Counted from the first letter of the stretch, positions 1 through 4,836 are shown. The stretch is DNA of 8,138 bases from Planctomycetes bacterium RBG_13_46_10 (GCA_001824645.1 MHYD01000062.1:44172-52309); one strand, 5' to 3'. A program made the numbers and translations. The notes: generated by a model not told the origin, from the sequence alone.

Positions 1-213
1 GGCTTGCCCATCCTGTAGCGATTTGTTAAGCTCGGAGCGAACGTTGTCCTGTGCCGTCTTGAGCGATTCGAGCTGCTGCTGGAGCAGACTGATGCCGGCT
101 GCTTGGCCGGCAATCTCTTTTCGACCGGCAAAGCTGGTTGTAATAAGCCAGATTAAAAGGCCCAGGACGAATACAATTAAAATTATAACTATAGTTATCA
201 GGAATGGTTCCAT
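1..213 (-). CDS. rmuC: DNA recombination protein RmuC, N-terminal 71 residues (partial)
   Basis: The reverse strand opens with an ATG at 213 and stays open to the window edge (71 codons); the rest lies outside. The product begins MEPFLITIVIILIVFVLGLL, one membrane helix (about residues 4-26), followed after FAGRKE by a Gln/Leu-rich, coiled-coil-like stretch (LLQQQLESLKTAQDNVRSEL, residues 43-62). Anchor plus coiled coil is the usual start of RmuC, whose nuclease-like domain comes later; in Escherichia coli RmuC limits recombination at inverted repeats. The start is supported by AAGGA nine bases upstream and by a promoter at 240-268. The diagnostic domain is not visible, so the name rests on N-terminal architecture and wording. 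Another membrane-anchored coiled-coil protein remains possible. Confidence 0.72.
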   Translation of the reverse strand, partial: MEPFLITIVIILIVFVLGLLIWLITTSFAGRKEIAGQAAGISLLQQQLESLKTAQDNVRSELNKSLQDGQA

Positions 214-466
214 ATTGAGTATCCTTAAAAATCGCCTTGATTATATCTTCTGTTGAATCCCACGTAAAGCCCGCCAAAAGGATAACGGGCAAATCCCTGT
301 CCTCTGCCCCGAATTGCTCTTTGCATATCATTTTTCTGATTAAGACCTTTACCAAACTAGCCGAAAATAAGCATTAGAATACAATTCTGGGGGTATAATT
401 GTAAATCAGATATATAATGTCGAATATATATATATATATACCCAAATAATGAAATGGAGAAATAAA
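214..466. other. Divergent intergenic region with an (AT)n tract
   Basis: This 253-base spacer separates rmuC from the plus-strand zinc-ribbon gene. Besides the rmuC promoter it holds a TATAAT at 394-399, a second at 413-418, and a pure (AT)8A run at 424-440 just before the zinc-ribbon start. Either TATAAT could be the -10 for the plus strand, but neither has a good -35 at 16-18 bases. The AT run could melt easily or vary in length by slippage. I see no gene here. Confidence 0.4.
240..268 (-). promoter_or_regulatory. Sigma-70-type promoter of rmuC
   Basis: Read on the minus strand, TTTACG (263-268) is followed after exactly 17 bases by a perfect TATAAT (240-245). Transcription would start near 233, about 20 bases before the rmuC ATG, leaving room for its AAGGA ribosome site. 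A hairpin with stem GCCCG/CGGGC (269-273 and 286-290) lies just upstream and could be an old terminator or a regulatory site. Confidence 0.55.
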
Positions 467-667
467 ATGATTGGAAAGTGCCCATATTGTCAACAATTGA
501 TAGGAACAGTAAATGTTCAGCCAATTGATGCTTACGAAGGAACTAAAACATGGAAGGCTGGAGTCTTCACGTGTCCCAACTGCAGTAGTATACTCAATGT
601 TTCTATCGATGAGGGCCATCGCGCCCAGTGGATCGTTGATCAAATCAAAGATGCCCTTAGTTCCTGA
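467..667 (+). CDS. Small zinc-ribbon protein, 66 residues, function unknown
   Basis: The product starts MIGKCPYCQQLIG and carries two CxxC knuckles, C5-P-Y-C8 and C36-P-N-C39, spaced as in a zinc ribbon, then a short helical tail (HRAQWIVDQIKDALSS). The core GVFTCPNCSSILNVSID resembles a widespread group of very short hypothetical zinc ribbons. I chose ATG 467 over ATG 449 because GGAGA (455-459) lies seven bases before it and the first Cys pair then sits close to the N-terminus, as usual. It precedes the RES-domain gene on the same strand by 121 bases; a functional link is inference. The frame continues after its TGA stop with a lysine-rich tail (668-721, PAGRAKKKKQAEAENKQN, then TAG), so the stop could be a recent mutation or a readthrough site. 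Confidence 0.75.
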   Translation: MIGKCPYCQQLIGTVNVQPIDAYEGTKTWKAGVFTCPNCSSILNVSIDEGHRAQWIVDQIKDALSS

Positions 668-788
668 CCAGCAGGACGTGCTAAGAAGAAAAAGCAGGCC
701 GAAGCTGAAAATAAACAAAACTAGAAGAACTGGATGAGTCAATGTGAATTAATAAATATTCTCATTAAAACGCCGAAAGCAAAATGTT

Positions 789-1736
789 ATGACTAAGATC
801 GAAAGATATCGCAAGAAACTGCAAAGCGAGATTGCCTACTGCGTTATGTGTCAACCGTTCGAAAGTGGTGACTACATCTGGATACTTGGTGATAAAATCG
901 AACTCACAGTTCTTTTGCAGGAACTTGACATACCCGAAGAAGCATGGGACGAAGTACTGGAGGGAATAGTATGCCAGAATTGCGGTCACTCAGTTGAGCT
1001 TTCAGACACCGTTGGGACAAAGCCAGAGGAAGAGCAAAAGTTGGAGCAACTCTATGATCGCCTAAAGAGAGTGCTAAGTCCTAAGCTTGATGAGTTTCAA
1101 TCTCACTTGGAAAAATGGCCATACCTTGGATTGAAGCATCCTATCGGCAAGAAGATTCTGAAGCAAATAACGGACTTCCCTATAGTGACAATTAAAAACA
1201 GCGTGTGGTATCGAGCACGTGCCCCCAAAAGTGGATTCAATATGAACATTGCCGAACTTCTACCACCAGATCCAGCTAAGGTTGTCATTCCAGAAGGTCG
1301 CTATAATCACTTTGGCCAACAAGTTTTCTACCTTGCAGCGTCAGCAGAGGCGGCAGCTCTTGAGACGTCAATAGATGGACAGGCAGGGATCGCTTGGACG
1401 CTGGGTTTTCGAATAAAACTTGCCGAACGAATCCTAGACCTGGAGCCTGAAGCTGGTTTTCCTAATACTAGCCTTGGCCTCTTGCCCTTCGGTTTAACAT
1501 ATGGTGGGCACCTAGAACTCAAAGTGATTCGTGACCAAGGTTGGAAACCCGAATACTTTATCCCCCGATTCATTGCGGACTGTGCGCGTATGTCTGGTCT
1601 CAACGGTATTAAGTTTAAGGGCACAAGGTCCTGGCATAGCAATCTTGTATTATTCTCTTTGAATGACTCATCGGTAGAGGCGGTTGGGGAGCCGCGCATA
1701 CTGCAGGTGAACACAGATAAAGATACTGAGTTCTGA
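789..1736 (+). CDS. RES-domain protein with N-terminal HEPN/RES-like zinc region, 315 residues
   Basis: The C-terminal half matches the RES fold: VWYRAR (139-144), GRYNHFGQQVFYLAASAEAAALET (170-193, with E192) and a closing block YFIPRFIADCARMSGLNGIKF (256-276) followed by NLVLF (285-289). RES enzymes of Res-Xre toxin pairs break down NAD+ and arrest growth, using conserved Arg, Glu and Ser. The N-terminal 70 residues carry C18VMC21 and C62QNCG66 around an acidic helical stretch, resembling HEPN/RES N-terminal regions. I see R142/R144 and E192, but the position where GIxYxS is usual reads GIKFKG, with T279 and S281 close by, so the catalytic Ser may be shifted or missing. No Xre-type antitoxin lies next to it; the nearest partner is the small zinc ribbon upstream. 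The ATG has no clear Shine-Dalgarno site. Family assignment is good; toxicity is inference. Confidence 0.82.
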   Translation: MTKIERYRKKLQSEIAYCVMCQPFESGDYIWILGDKIELTVLLQELDIPEEAWDEVLEGIVCQNCGHSVELSDTVGTKPEEEQKLEQLYDRLKRVLSPKLDEFQSHLEKWPYLGLKHPIGKKILKQITDFPIVTIKNSVWYRARAPKSGFNMNIAELLPPDPAKVVIPEGRYNHFGQQVFYLAASAEAAALETSIDGQAGIAWTLGFRIKLAERILDLEPEAGFPNTSLGLLPFGLTYGGHLELKVIRDQGWKPEYFIPRFIADCARMSGLNGIKFKGTRSWHSNLVLFSLNDSSVEAVGEPRILQVNTDKDTEF

Positions 1737-1846
1737 CCAATGAAGGCTGTTTGCTACCTTAGACTTCATTGAGGGGAATTAAAGGGATCCGCCTGCACTT
1801 TTTTCATTTGTAATGGGCAATCAGGGCAGGCGAGAAAAGATTTTGC
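1737..1846. other. Spacer after the RES gene with two inverted repeats
   Basis: CAATGAAG (1738-1745) pairs with CTTCATTG (1764-1771) across an 18-base loop directly after the RES stop codon. CGCCTGC (1790-1796) pairs with GCAGGCG (1826-1832) across 29 bases. Neither is followed by a U-tract, so they are not convincing intrinsic terminators; they may protect the 3' end of the RES transcript. No coding signal is visible. Confidence 0.35.
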
Positions 1847-1874
1847 TTGTTTTTTTGCCGTTTTTGGGTATAAT
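1847..1874 (+). promoter_or_regulatory. Candidate sigma-70 promoter upstream of the HAD gene cluster
   Basis: TTGTTT (1847-1852) and a perfect TATAAT (1869-1874) are separated by 16 bases. Transcription would begin near 1881 and run toward the HAD gene at 2243, giving a leader of about 360 bases that contains only repeats, dyads and one doubtful 56-codon frame. Confidence 0.5.
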
Positions 1875-1890
1875 ACCTGCTAAAAAAAGA

Positions 1891-1919
1891 AGACAGAAAA
1901 CAGTAGACAGAAGACAGAA
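1891..1919 (+). repeat. AGACAGAA purine direct repeats
   Basis: AGACAGAA occurs at 1891-1898, 1905-1912 and, overlapping by one base, 1912-1919; a related GATGACAGAA lies at 2242-2251, across the HAD start. I recall ACAGAAGACAGA-type tracts as dispersed noncoding repeats in planctomycete metagenomes. In-window repetition is seen directly; the dispersed nature is recollection. Confidence 0.45.
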
Positions 1920-1983
1920 TCAAATCAAAGGCATCAAATCAACTATTTTATTCAAGCCTCATAATAAAAAGGACTTATGAAAG

Positions 1984-2154
1984 ATGACAGATTTTTTAGA
2001 ATTGACCAAAAAAGAGGGTAAAGTAAGTCAGCAACAGCACTTAAAGCACTCTACAACTGTAGAGAATGTTCTACAAATCGGACTTTTTTTGCAAAACAAA
2101 GCCAATTTTCGGAAGGCTAAAATTAACGTAAGCTCTTTTGTAACAAGTGAATAA
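1984..2154 (+). CDS. Doubtful 56-codon frame, possible remnant gene
   Basis: An open frame starts MTDFLELTKKEGKVSQQQ and ends at TAA 2152-2154. AAGGA (1968-1972) lies 11 bases before its ATG and a promoter lies about 110 bases upstream, so it could be translated. The first ten residues resemble the start of nitroreductase-family proteins (DFLELTKKR-type), but the rest does not continue that family. Residues 37-56 (QNKANFRKAKINVSSFVTSE) look like a peptide string I recall from translated intergenic repeats in planctomycete assemblies. The best reading is a truncated gene start joined to repeat DNA, or chance. I would not count it as a functional gene without more evidence. Confidence 0.2.
   Translation: MTDFLELTKKEGKVSQQQHLKHSTTVENVLQIGLFLQNKANFRKAKINVSSFVTSE
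2049..2064. promoter_or_regulatory. Perfect dyad CTCTACA-AC-TGTAGAG (BlaI/CopY-like site)
   Basis: A perfect 7+7 base inverted repeat with a two-base centre contains TACA-N2-TGTA, the core recognised by BlaI/MecI/CopY-family repressors. A half site TTCTACAAA follows at 2069-2077. It lies in the leader of the HAD cluster. No blaI or blaR gene is in the window, so the regulator is conjecture. Confidence 0.35.
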
Positions 2155-2206
2155 AAGTAATTCTACAATTTTGTAGATTGGCAAAAACAAAGCCAAACAA
2201 AGCCAA
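2095..2206 (+). repeat. AACAAAGCCAA repeat modules
   Basis: The 11-mer AACAAAGCCAA occurs three times: 2095-2105, 2186-2196 and 2196-2206, the last two sharing one base (10-base period). The spacing and the stop-interrupted, NKAN-like translations are typical, in my recollection, of a dispersed intergenic repeat in planctomycete genomes. The region has no other coding support. Confidence 0.45.
2162..2177. promoter_or_regulatory. Perfect dyad TCTACAA-TT-TTGTAGA
   Basis: A second perfect 7+7 inverted repeat shares the CTACA/TGTAG arms of the dyad at 2049-2064, but its TACA/TGTA spacing is four bases, not two. Starts of the two dyads are 113 bases apart. They may be paired operator sites, or the edges of a small repeat element. 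Confidence 0.3.
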
Positions 2207-2229
2207 TCCTTCGACAAGCTCAGGACAGG
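2207..2229 (+). repeat. REP-like element (TTCGACAAGCTCAGGACAG type), copy 1
   Basis: The core TTCGACAAGCTCAGGACAG is a short repeat I recall as very abundant between genes in many bacterial and metagenomic assemblies. An inverted, related copy lies at 2909-2932: after reverse complementing, both share TGTCCTGAGC and GTCGAAGG, differing only in a 2-3 base centre. It ends 13 bases before the HAD ATG and so occupies the region where a ribosome site would sit. Confidence 0.6.
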
Positions 2230-2242
2230 TTTTAGATAACAG

Positions 2243-2878
2243 ATGACAGAAATGGAAAAAATAAAGGCCATTATATTCGATTGGGGCGGAGTGTTGATTG
2301 ACGACCCAAAGCCTGCGCTGATGAAATACTGCGCTAAGGCCCTTGATGTACCGGAAAACGTTTTTACAGAAGTATTTGATAAATGCCTTGAAGACTTCCA
2401 GAAAGGATTTATTGGGGAACCAATATTTTGGGAAAGAATCTGCAAAAAGCTAAACAAACCGAAGCCTATACAAAATTCCTTATGGGGCGATGCTTTTCAA
2501 GCTGCTTATGCACCAAGGCCTGAGGTTTTTTCTTTCGCCGCCGAGCTGCATAACAAAGGCCATAAGACCGCACTTCTATCCAATACCGAAGTCCCAGCTA
2601 TGCAGCTTATTCAACAACTTGATTATGATATGTTCGACGAACTGGTTTTTTCCTGTGCAGAAGGTGTAGCCAAGCCGGAGAAAAAAATCTATGATATCGT
2701 CGTCGGCAAATTCGATTTGAAGCCTGAACAAGTTGTACTCATAGATGATAAAGTTGAATTCGTAAATGGTGCAAAGCAGGCGGGCTTAAAAGGAATTGTT
2801 TACAAAAATCTCAATCAGGTCAAAGAAGAATTAGAAGAACTTTTAGCCCCCGGTATCGCCGGGGGTTTTGTTCGGTGA
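2243..2878 (+). CDS. HAD-superfamily (subfamily IA) hydrolase, 211 residues
   Basis: All four HAD motifs are visible: I, FDWGGVL with nucleophile D13; II, LLSNTE with S113; III, K144 in AKPEKKIY; IV, VVLIDDK with D168/D169. An alpha-helical cap lies between motifs I and II. The second Asp of DxD is Gly (DWG), as in the FDxGGVL/FDxGNV group that includes the sugar-phosphatase YihX, so a small phosphate-ester phosphatase is likely; the substrate cannot be named. Start ATG 2243 has no clear Shine-Dalgarno; ATG 2252 (MEKIKAII) is equally possible. The natural end is expected near LEELL (about residue 201). Instead the frame runs through an intrinsic terminator hairpin (LAPGIAGGFVR) to TGA 2876-2878. 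Dropping one T from the TTTT at 2841-2844 would give a TAG just before the stem. The methyltransferase gene begins three bases after the stop. Confidence 0.88.
   Translation: MTEMEKIKAIIFDWGGVLIDDPKPALMKYCAKALDVPENVFTEVFDKCLEDFQKGFIGEPIFWERICKKLNKPKPIQNSLWGDAFQAAYAPRPEVFSFAAELHNKGHKTALLSNTEVPAMQLIQQLDYDMFDELVFSCAEGVAKPEKKIYDIVVGKFDLKPEQVVLIDDKVEFVNGAKQAGLKGIVYKNLNQVKEELEELLAPGIAGGFVR
2847..2872 (+). terminator. Intrinsic terminator inside the 3' end of the HAD gene
   Basis: CCCCCGG (2847-2853) pairs perfectly with CCGGGGG (2859-2865), extended by a possible T-G pair, with a tiny loop, followed by TTTTGTT (2866-2872). This is a strong GC stem plus U-tract. Release at the U-tract would fall before the HAD stop codon at 2876-2878 and ten bases before the next start codon at 2882. 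Confidence 0.7.
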
Positions 2879-2881
2879 TTA

Positions 2882-3784
2882 ATGAATCTATCGAAAGCAT
2901 TACAAAACCTTGTCCTGAGCGGAGTCGAAGGAGGGAAAATTATTTTACTTGATGGGGCAATAGGTACGGAGCTGGATAAGCGCGGCCTGATGGGTCGGGC
3001 AAGCAATAATCTCGATTCTCCGGAAATAGTGCTCCAAATACAGAGAGAATACGCCCAGTGCGGGTGTGATGCCCTGACGACTAATACACTGACAATGAAC
3101 CGTATTTTTATTGAGACGCACAATGTTAATGTGTTCGTGCGGGATGTAAATAAAGCAGGGGTCAAGTTGGCAAGACAGGCAGCAGGTGTTGGGCAATATG
3201 TGCTTGGAGATATAAGCTCAACGGGCCAGATGCTCGAGCCTTACGGCACCTACAAAGAGCAGCAATTCTATGATACGTTCAAGGAGCAGGCTGAAATCCT
3301 GGCTGAAGCCGGAGTGGACGGATTTATCATCGAGACGGTTTTCGACCTTCACGAGGCACTGTGTGCATTGAGGGCGTGCAAAGACATTTTCTCTCTGCCT
3401 GTCATTGTTTCGATCGCTTTTGCAACAGAGACAAAAGGAGCAAGAACTATAATGGGCAACACGGCAAGCGAGTGTGCCAAACAGCTAACAGATGCAGGTG
3501 CAGATGCTCTCGGTGCCAATTGCGGCGACCTTGACCCGGCGCAGATGGCGGTGGTCGTATCTTTGCTTAAAAAGGAAACTAATGTTCCTATCTTGGCGCA
3601 GCCCAACGCAGGCAGACCCAGGCTGGTTGAAGACAAAACTACGTTTGATATGGGACCAGAGGCTTTTGCCGCAGGTATCAACAAGTGTTTGCAGGCCGGC
3701 GCTCGCCTTGTCGGCGGCTGCTGCGGCACAACACCGGCACACATACGTGCCGTAGCTGATTTATTAAATAGAAAGAAACGATGA
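2882..3784 (+). CDS. Homocysteine S-methyltransferase family protein, 300 residues
   Basis: This is a stand-alone Hcy-binding module (the MetH N-terminal / BHMT / MmuM type barrel), transferring a methyl group to homocysteine to form methionine. Visible family blocks are LLDGAIGTEL (22-31), TTNTLTMN (66-73), GDISSTGQ (109-116), AGVDGFIIET (143-152), GANCGDLDP (211-219), PNAGRP (241-246) and GGCCGTTPAHIRA (278-290). The zinc-thiolate ligands C214, C280 and C281 are all present. No cobalamin or folate domain is attached, so the methyl donor could be S-methylmethionine, betaine or a separate corrinoid protein; this cannot be settled here. Residues 10-17 (LVLSGVEG) are encoded by a REP-like repeat inside the gene and separate a normal-looking start (MNLSKALQN) from the first strand. 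The HAD terminator lies immediately upstream and there is no clear ribosome site. Its stop overlaps the ASCH start (ATGA). Confidence 0.9.
   Translation: MNLSKALQNLVLSGVEGGKIILLDGAIGTELDKRGLMGRASNNLDSPEIVLQIQREYAQCGCDALTTNTLTMNRIFIETHNVNVFVRDVNKAGVKLARQAAGVGQYVLGDISSTGQMLEPYGTYKEQQFYDTFKEQAEILAEAGVDGFIIETVFDLHEALCALRACKDIFSLPVIVSIAFATETKGARTIMGNTASECAKQLTDAGADALGANCGDLDPAQMAVVVSLLKKETNVPILAQPNAGRPRLVEDKTTFDMGPEAFAAGINKCLQAGARLVGGCCGTTPAHIRAVADLLNRKKR
2909..2932 (+). repeat. REP-like element copy 2, inside the methyltransferase coding region
   Basis: TGTCCTGAGCGGAGTCGAAG is the core of a common REP-like sequence, inverted and related to the copy at 2207-2229. It is 24 bases, exactly eight codons (LVLSGVEG), and lies in frame between residues 9 and 18 of the methyltransferase, where relatives usually run straight into the LLDGAxGTEL strand. 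Its 3' edge with the next bases makes AAGGAGGG, resembling a Shine-Dalgarno site, but no standard in-frame start codon follows at the right distance. Confidence 0.6.
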
Positions 3785-4254
3785 CAAATTATCATCTTGT
3801 GATATTAAAAAAGCCGTATTTCGATGCCATTATGGCCGGTCGAAAACAAATCGAATCGCGTTTTACCAAAACGAGGCGCGAGCCGTTCGGGCAAATACAG
3901 CCCGGCGATAAACTGCTCTTAAAAATAAGCTCCGGGCCTGTATGTGCGACAGCTACAGTATCAGCGGTTAAATCCTTTGAAAATCTAACACCGCAGAAAA
4001 TTAAACAAATTAAAGAGGAATATAACCACGATATTAAAGGCAGCGACCAAATTTGGCAAAGCAGGCATGACTGCAAATTCGGCCTTTTAATCTGGCTGAA
4101 AGACATAGAGCCTATTGAACCCGTGCGGATACACAAAAAAGATTGGCGGGCATGGGTGGTTCTAACAGATAAAGAGGACTTCGGATTATTAAGACGCGGC
4201 GTAATTAAAAAAATAGCCCCCGCTTCTTCTTTCGCAGAAAGCTGCGGGGGCTAA
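3781..4254 (+). CDS. ASCH-domain (PUA-like) protein, 157 residues
   Basis: The N-terminal block HLVILKKPYFDAIMAGRKQIESRF (5-28) is the hallmark of ASCH domains, followed by PFGQIQPGDKLLLK (35-48) and a beta-rich region ending near WRAWVVL (142-148). ASCH folds are RNA/nucleotide-binding relatives of PUA; some small members (E. coli YqfB) hydrolyse N4-acetylcytidine. The role here is unknown. Its ATG overlaps the methyltransferase stop (ATGA), so translational coupling is likely. The last 13 residues (IAPASSFAESCGG) are encoded by the shared terminator stem. They follow an A7 run (4207-4213); one A fewer would place a TAG right after IKK, so the tail may be non-native, a slippage product or an assembly indel. 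Confidence 0.85.
   Translation: MTNYHLVILKKPYFDAIMAGRKQIESRFTKTRREPFGQIQPGDKLLLKISSGPVCATATVSAVKSFENLTPQKIKQIKEEYNHDIKGSDQIWQSRHDCKFGLLIWLKDIEPIEPVRIHKKDWRAWVVLTDKEDFGLLRRGVIKKIAPASSFAESCGG
4207..4253 (-). terminator. Intrinsic terminator shared by convergent genes
   Basis: TAGCCCCCGC (4214-4223) and GCGGGGGCTA (4244-4253) form a perfect 10-base stem, with CTTTC/GAAAG able to pair inside the loop. On the minus strand it is followed directly by TTTTTTT (4207-4213), a textbook terminator for the gene at 4276-4836. On the plus strand the flank is only AATATTT, so termination there should be weaker. It lies within the last codons of the ASCH gene, whose TAA overlaps the stem end. Confidence 0.75.
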
Positions 4255-4275
4255 ATATTTGAGGTTTTCAGTTTT

Positions 4276-4836
4276 TTATCGCCAGTCACCGGGGTAATAG
4301 ACTGAATCCGGCTTAATCCGGAACTTTCTGCATAATCCCTCAACCAGCGTCTCAATTCTCTTAATTTGACAGTCTGTCGGACCGGCTGAGCCGCCAACAG
4401 CTACAGCGCAGATACGGATGGTCTGGCTGCTGCCGAACCATGTTCTTCCCGGCTCTATCGACCATTGTCTCTGCCATCTTTCGGCGGTCTGTATCTGGCC
4501 GTCGGTTCCACCGAGGTCGTTACAAACCACAAAATGGCAATTAAGGTCTTCGGGACTTGCCAAGCCGTTCATCGAAGCCAGCTGCTCTATGTTGCCCGCT
4601 TTGGTGCCGCTGAAGTAAATTTCAATTCGACTCCAGCGGTCGGGTGACTGGCAGGCCCGAGAGGCAATAGCTGTTTCCACAGGGTCGAGTCGATAATAGC
4701 TCCACAAACAAAACGGCCCCTCCGCAGGTGGATTATTACCAAGAGTAATCAGTACAGTTGCTCCAGTTGTCATTGATACCAATAATGCCGCTAAAACCTT
4801 TACCATTCTCGTCTGCCCTGACACAACCGCATTCAT
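4276..4836 (-). CDS. Membrane-anchored, degenerate N-acetylmuramoyl-L-alanine amidase-like protein, 186 residues
   Basis: A hydrophobic segment (about residues 12-33, VKVLAALLVSM to VLITLG) suggests a signal anchor and an exported domain. The remainder follows the layout of type-2 (PGRP-like) amidases: RIEIYFSGTKAGN (70-82) where active enzymes read IxIHHSAT, then HFVVCNDLGGTDGQI (101-115), W121..Q124, ICAVAVGG (142-149), PTDCQ...L (153-164) and a last strand YRI/VxGHxD-like SVYYPGDW (178-185). The usual zinc histidines are absent: HH is YF, the second His region reads RTWFG, and GH becomes PG. Only D184 may remain. It is therefore probably a non-catalytic peptidoglycan-binding relative, or my family assignment is wrong. 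AAGGA lies 11 bases before ATG 4836; M11 is an alternative start. Confidence 0.65.
   Translation of the reverse strand: MNAVVSGQTRMVKVLAALLVSMTTGATVLITLGNNPPAEGPFCLWSYYRLDPVETAIASRACQSPDRWSRIEIYFSGTKAGNIEQLASMNGLASPEDLNCHFVVCNDLGGTDGQIQTAERWQRQWSIEPGRTWFGSSQTIRICAVAVGGSAGPTDCQIKRIETLVEGLCRKFRIKPDSVYYPGDWR

Noticed and set aside
26..355. Minus-strand 109-codon frame overlapping the rmuC start
   Set aside because: rmuC in another frame has a promoter, ribosome site and a membrane-anchor/coiled-coil product; this frame turns into low-sense Arg/Ser-rich sequence over the rmuC part.
467..724. Reassigned TGA codon (Trp or selenocysteine) in this genome
   Set aside because: TGA terminates the RES, HAD and methyltransferase genes, Trp is encoded by TGG throughout, and no selenocysteine-type hairpin is evident after 667.
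374..742. Minus-strand 122-codon frame opposite the zinc-ribbon gene
   Set aside because: The plus-strand frame has two CxxC knuckles and a ribosome site; the minus-strand product is AT-rich spacer translation without family features.
1328..1714. Minus-strand frame inside the RES gene
   Set aside because: It is the antisense of well-recognised RES motifs and shows no protein family features.
2049..2206. CRISPR-like array from the repeated short motifs
   Set aside because: Repeats are only 11 bases, unevenly spaced and partly overlapping, with no regular spacers and no cas genes.
3349..3795. Minus-strand frames opposite the methyltransferase, plus an overlapping plus-strand frame at 3492-3755
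   Set aside because: All lie over conserved homocysteine-methyltransferase blocks with zinc ligands; these frames have no recognisable motifs.
4418..4647. Two short plus-strand frames inside the amidase-like gene
   Set aside because: The minus-strand frame spans the whole region with an anchor, ribosome site, promoter and terminator; the plus frames are short and featureless.
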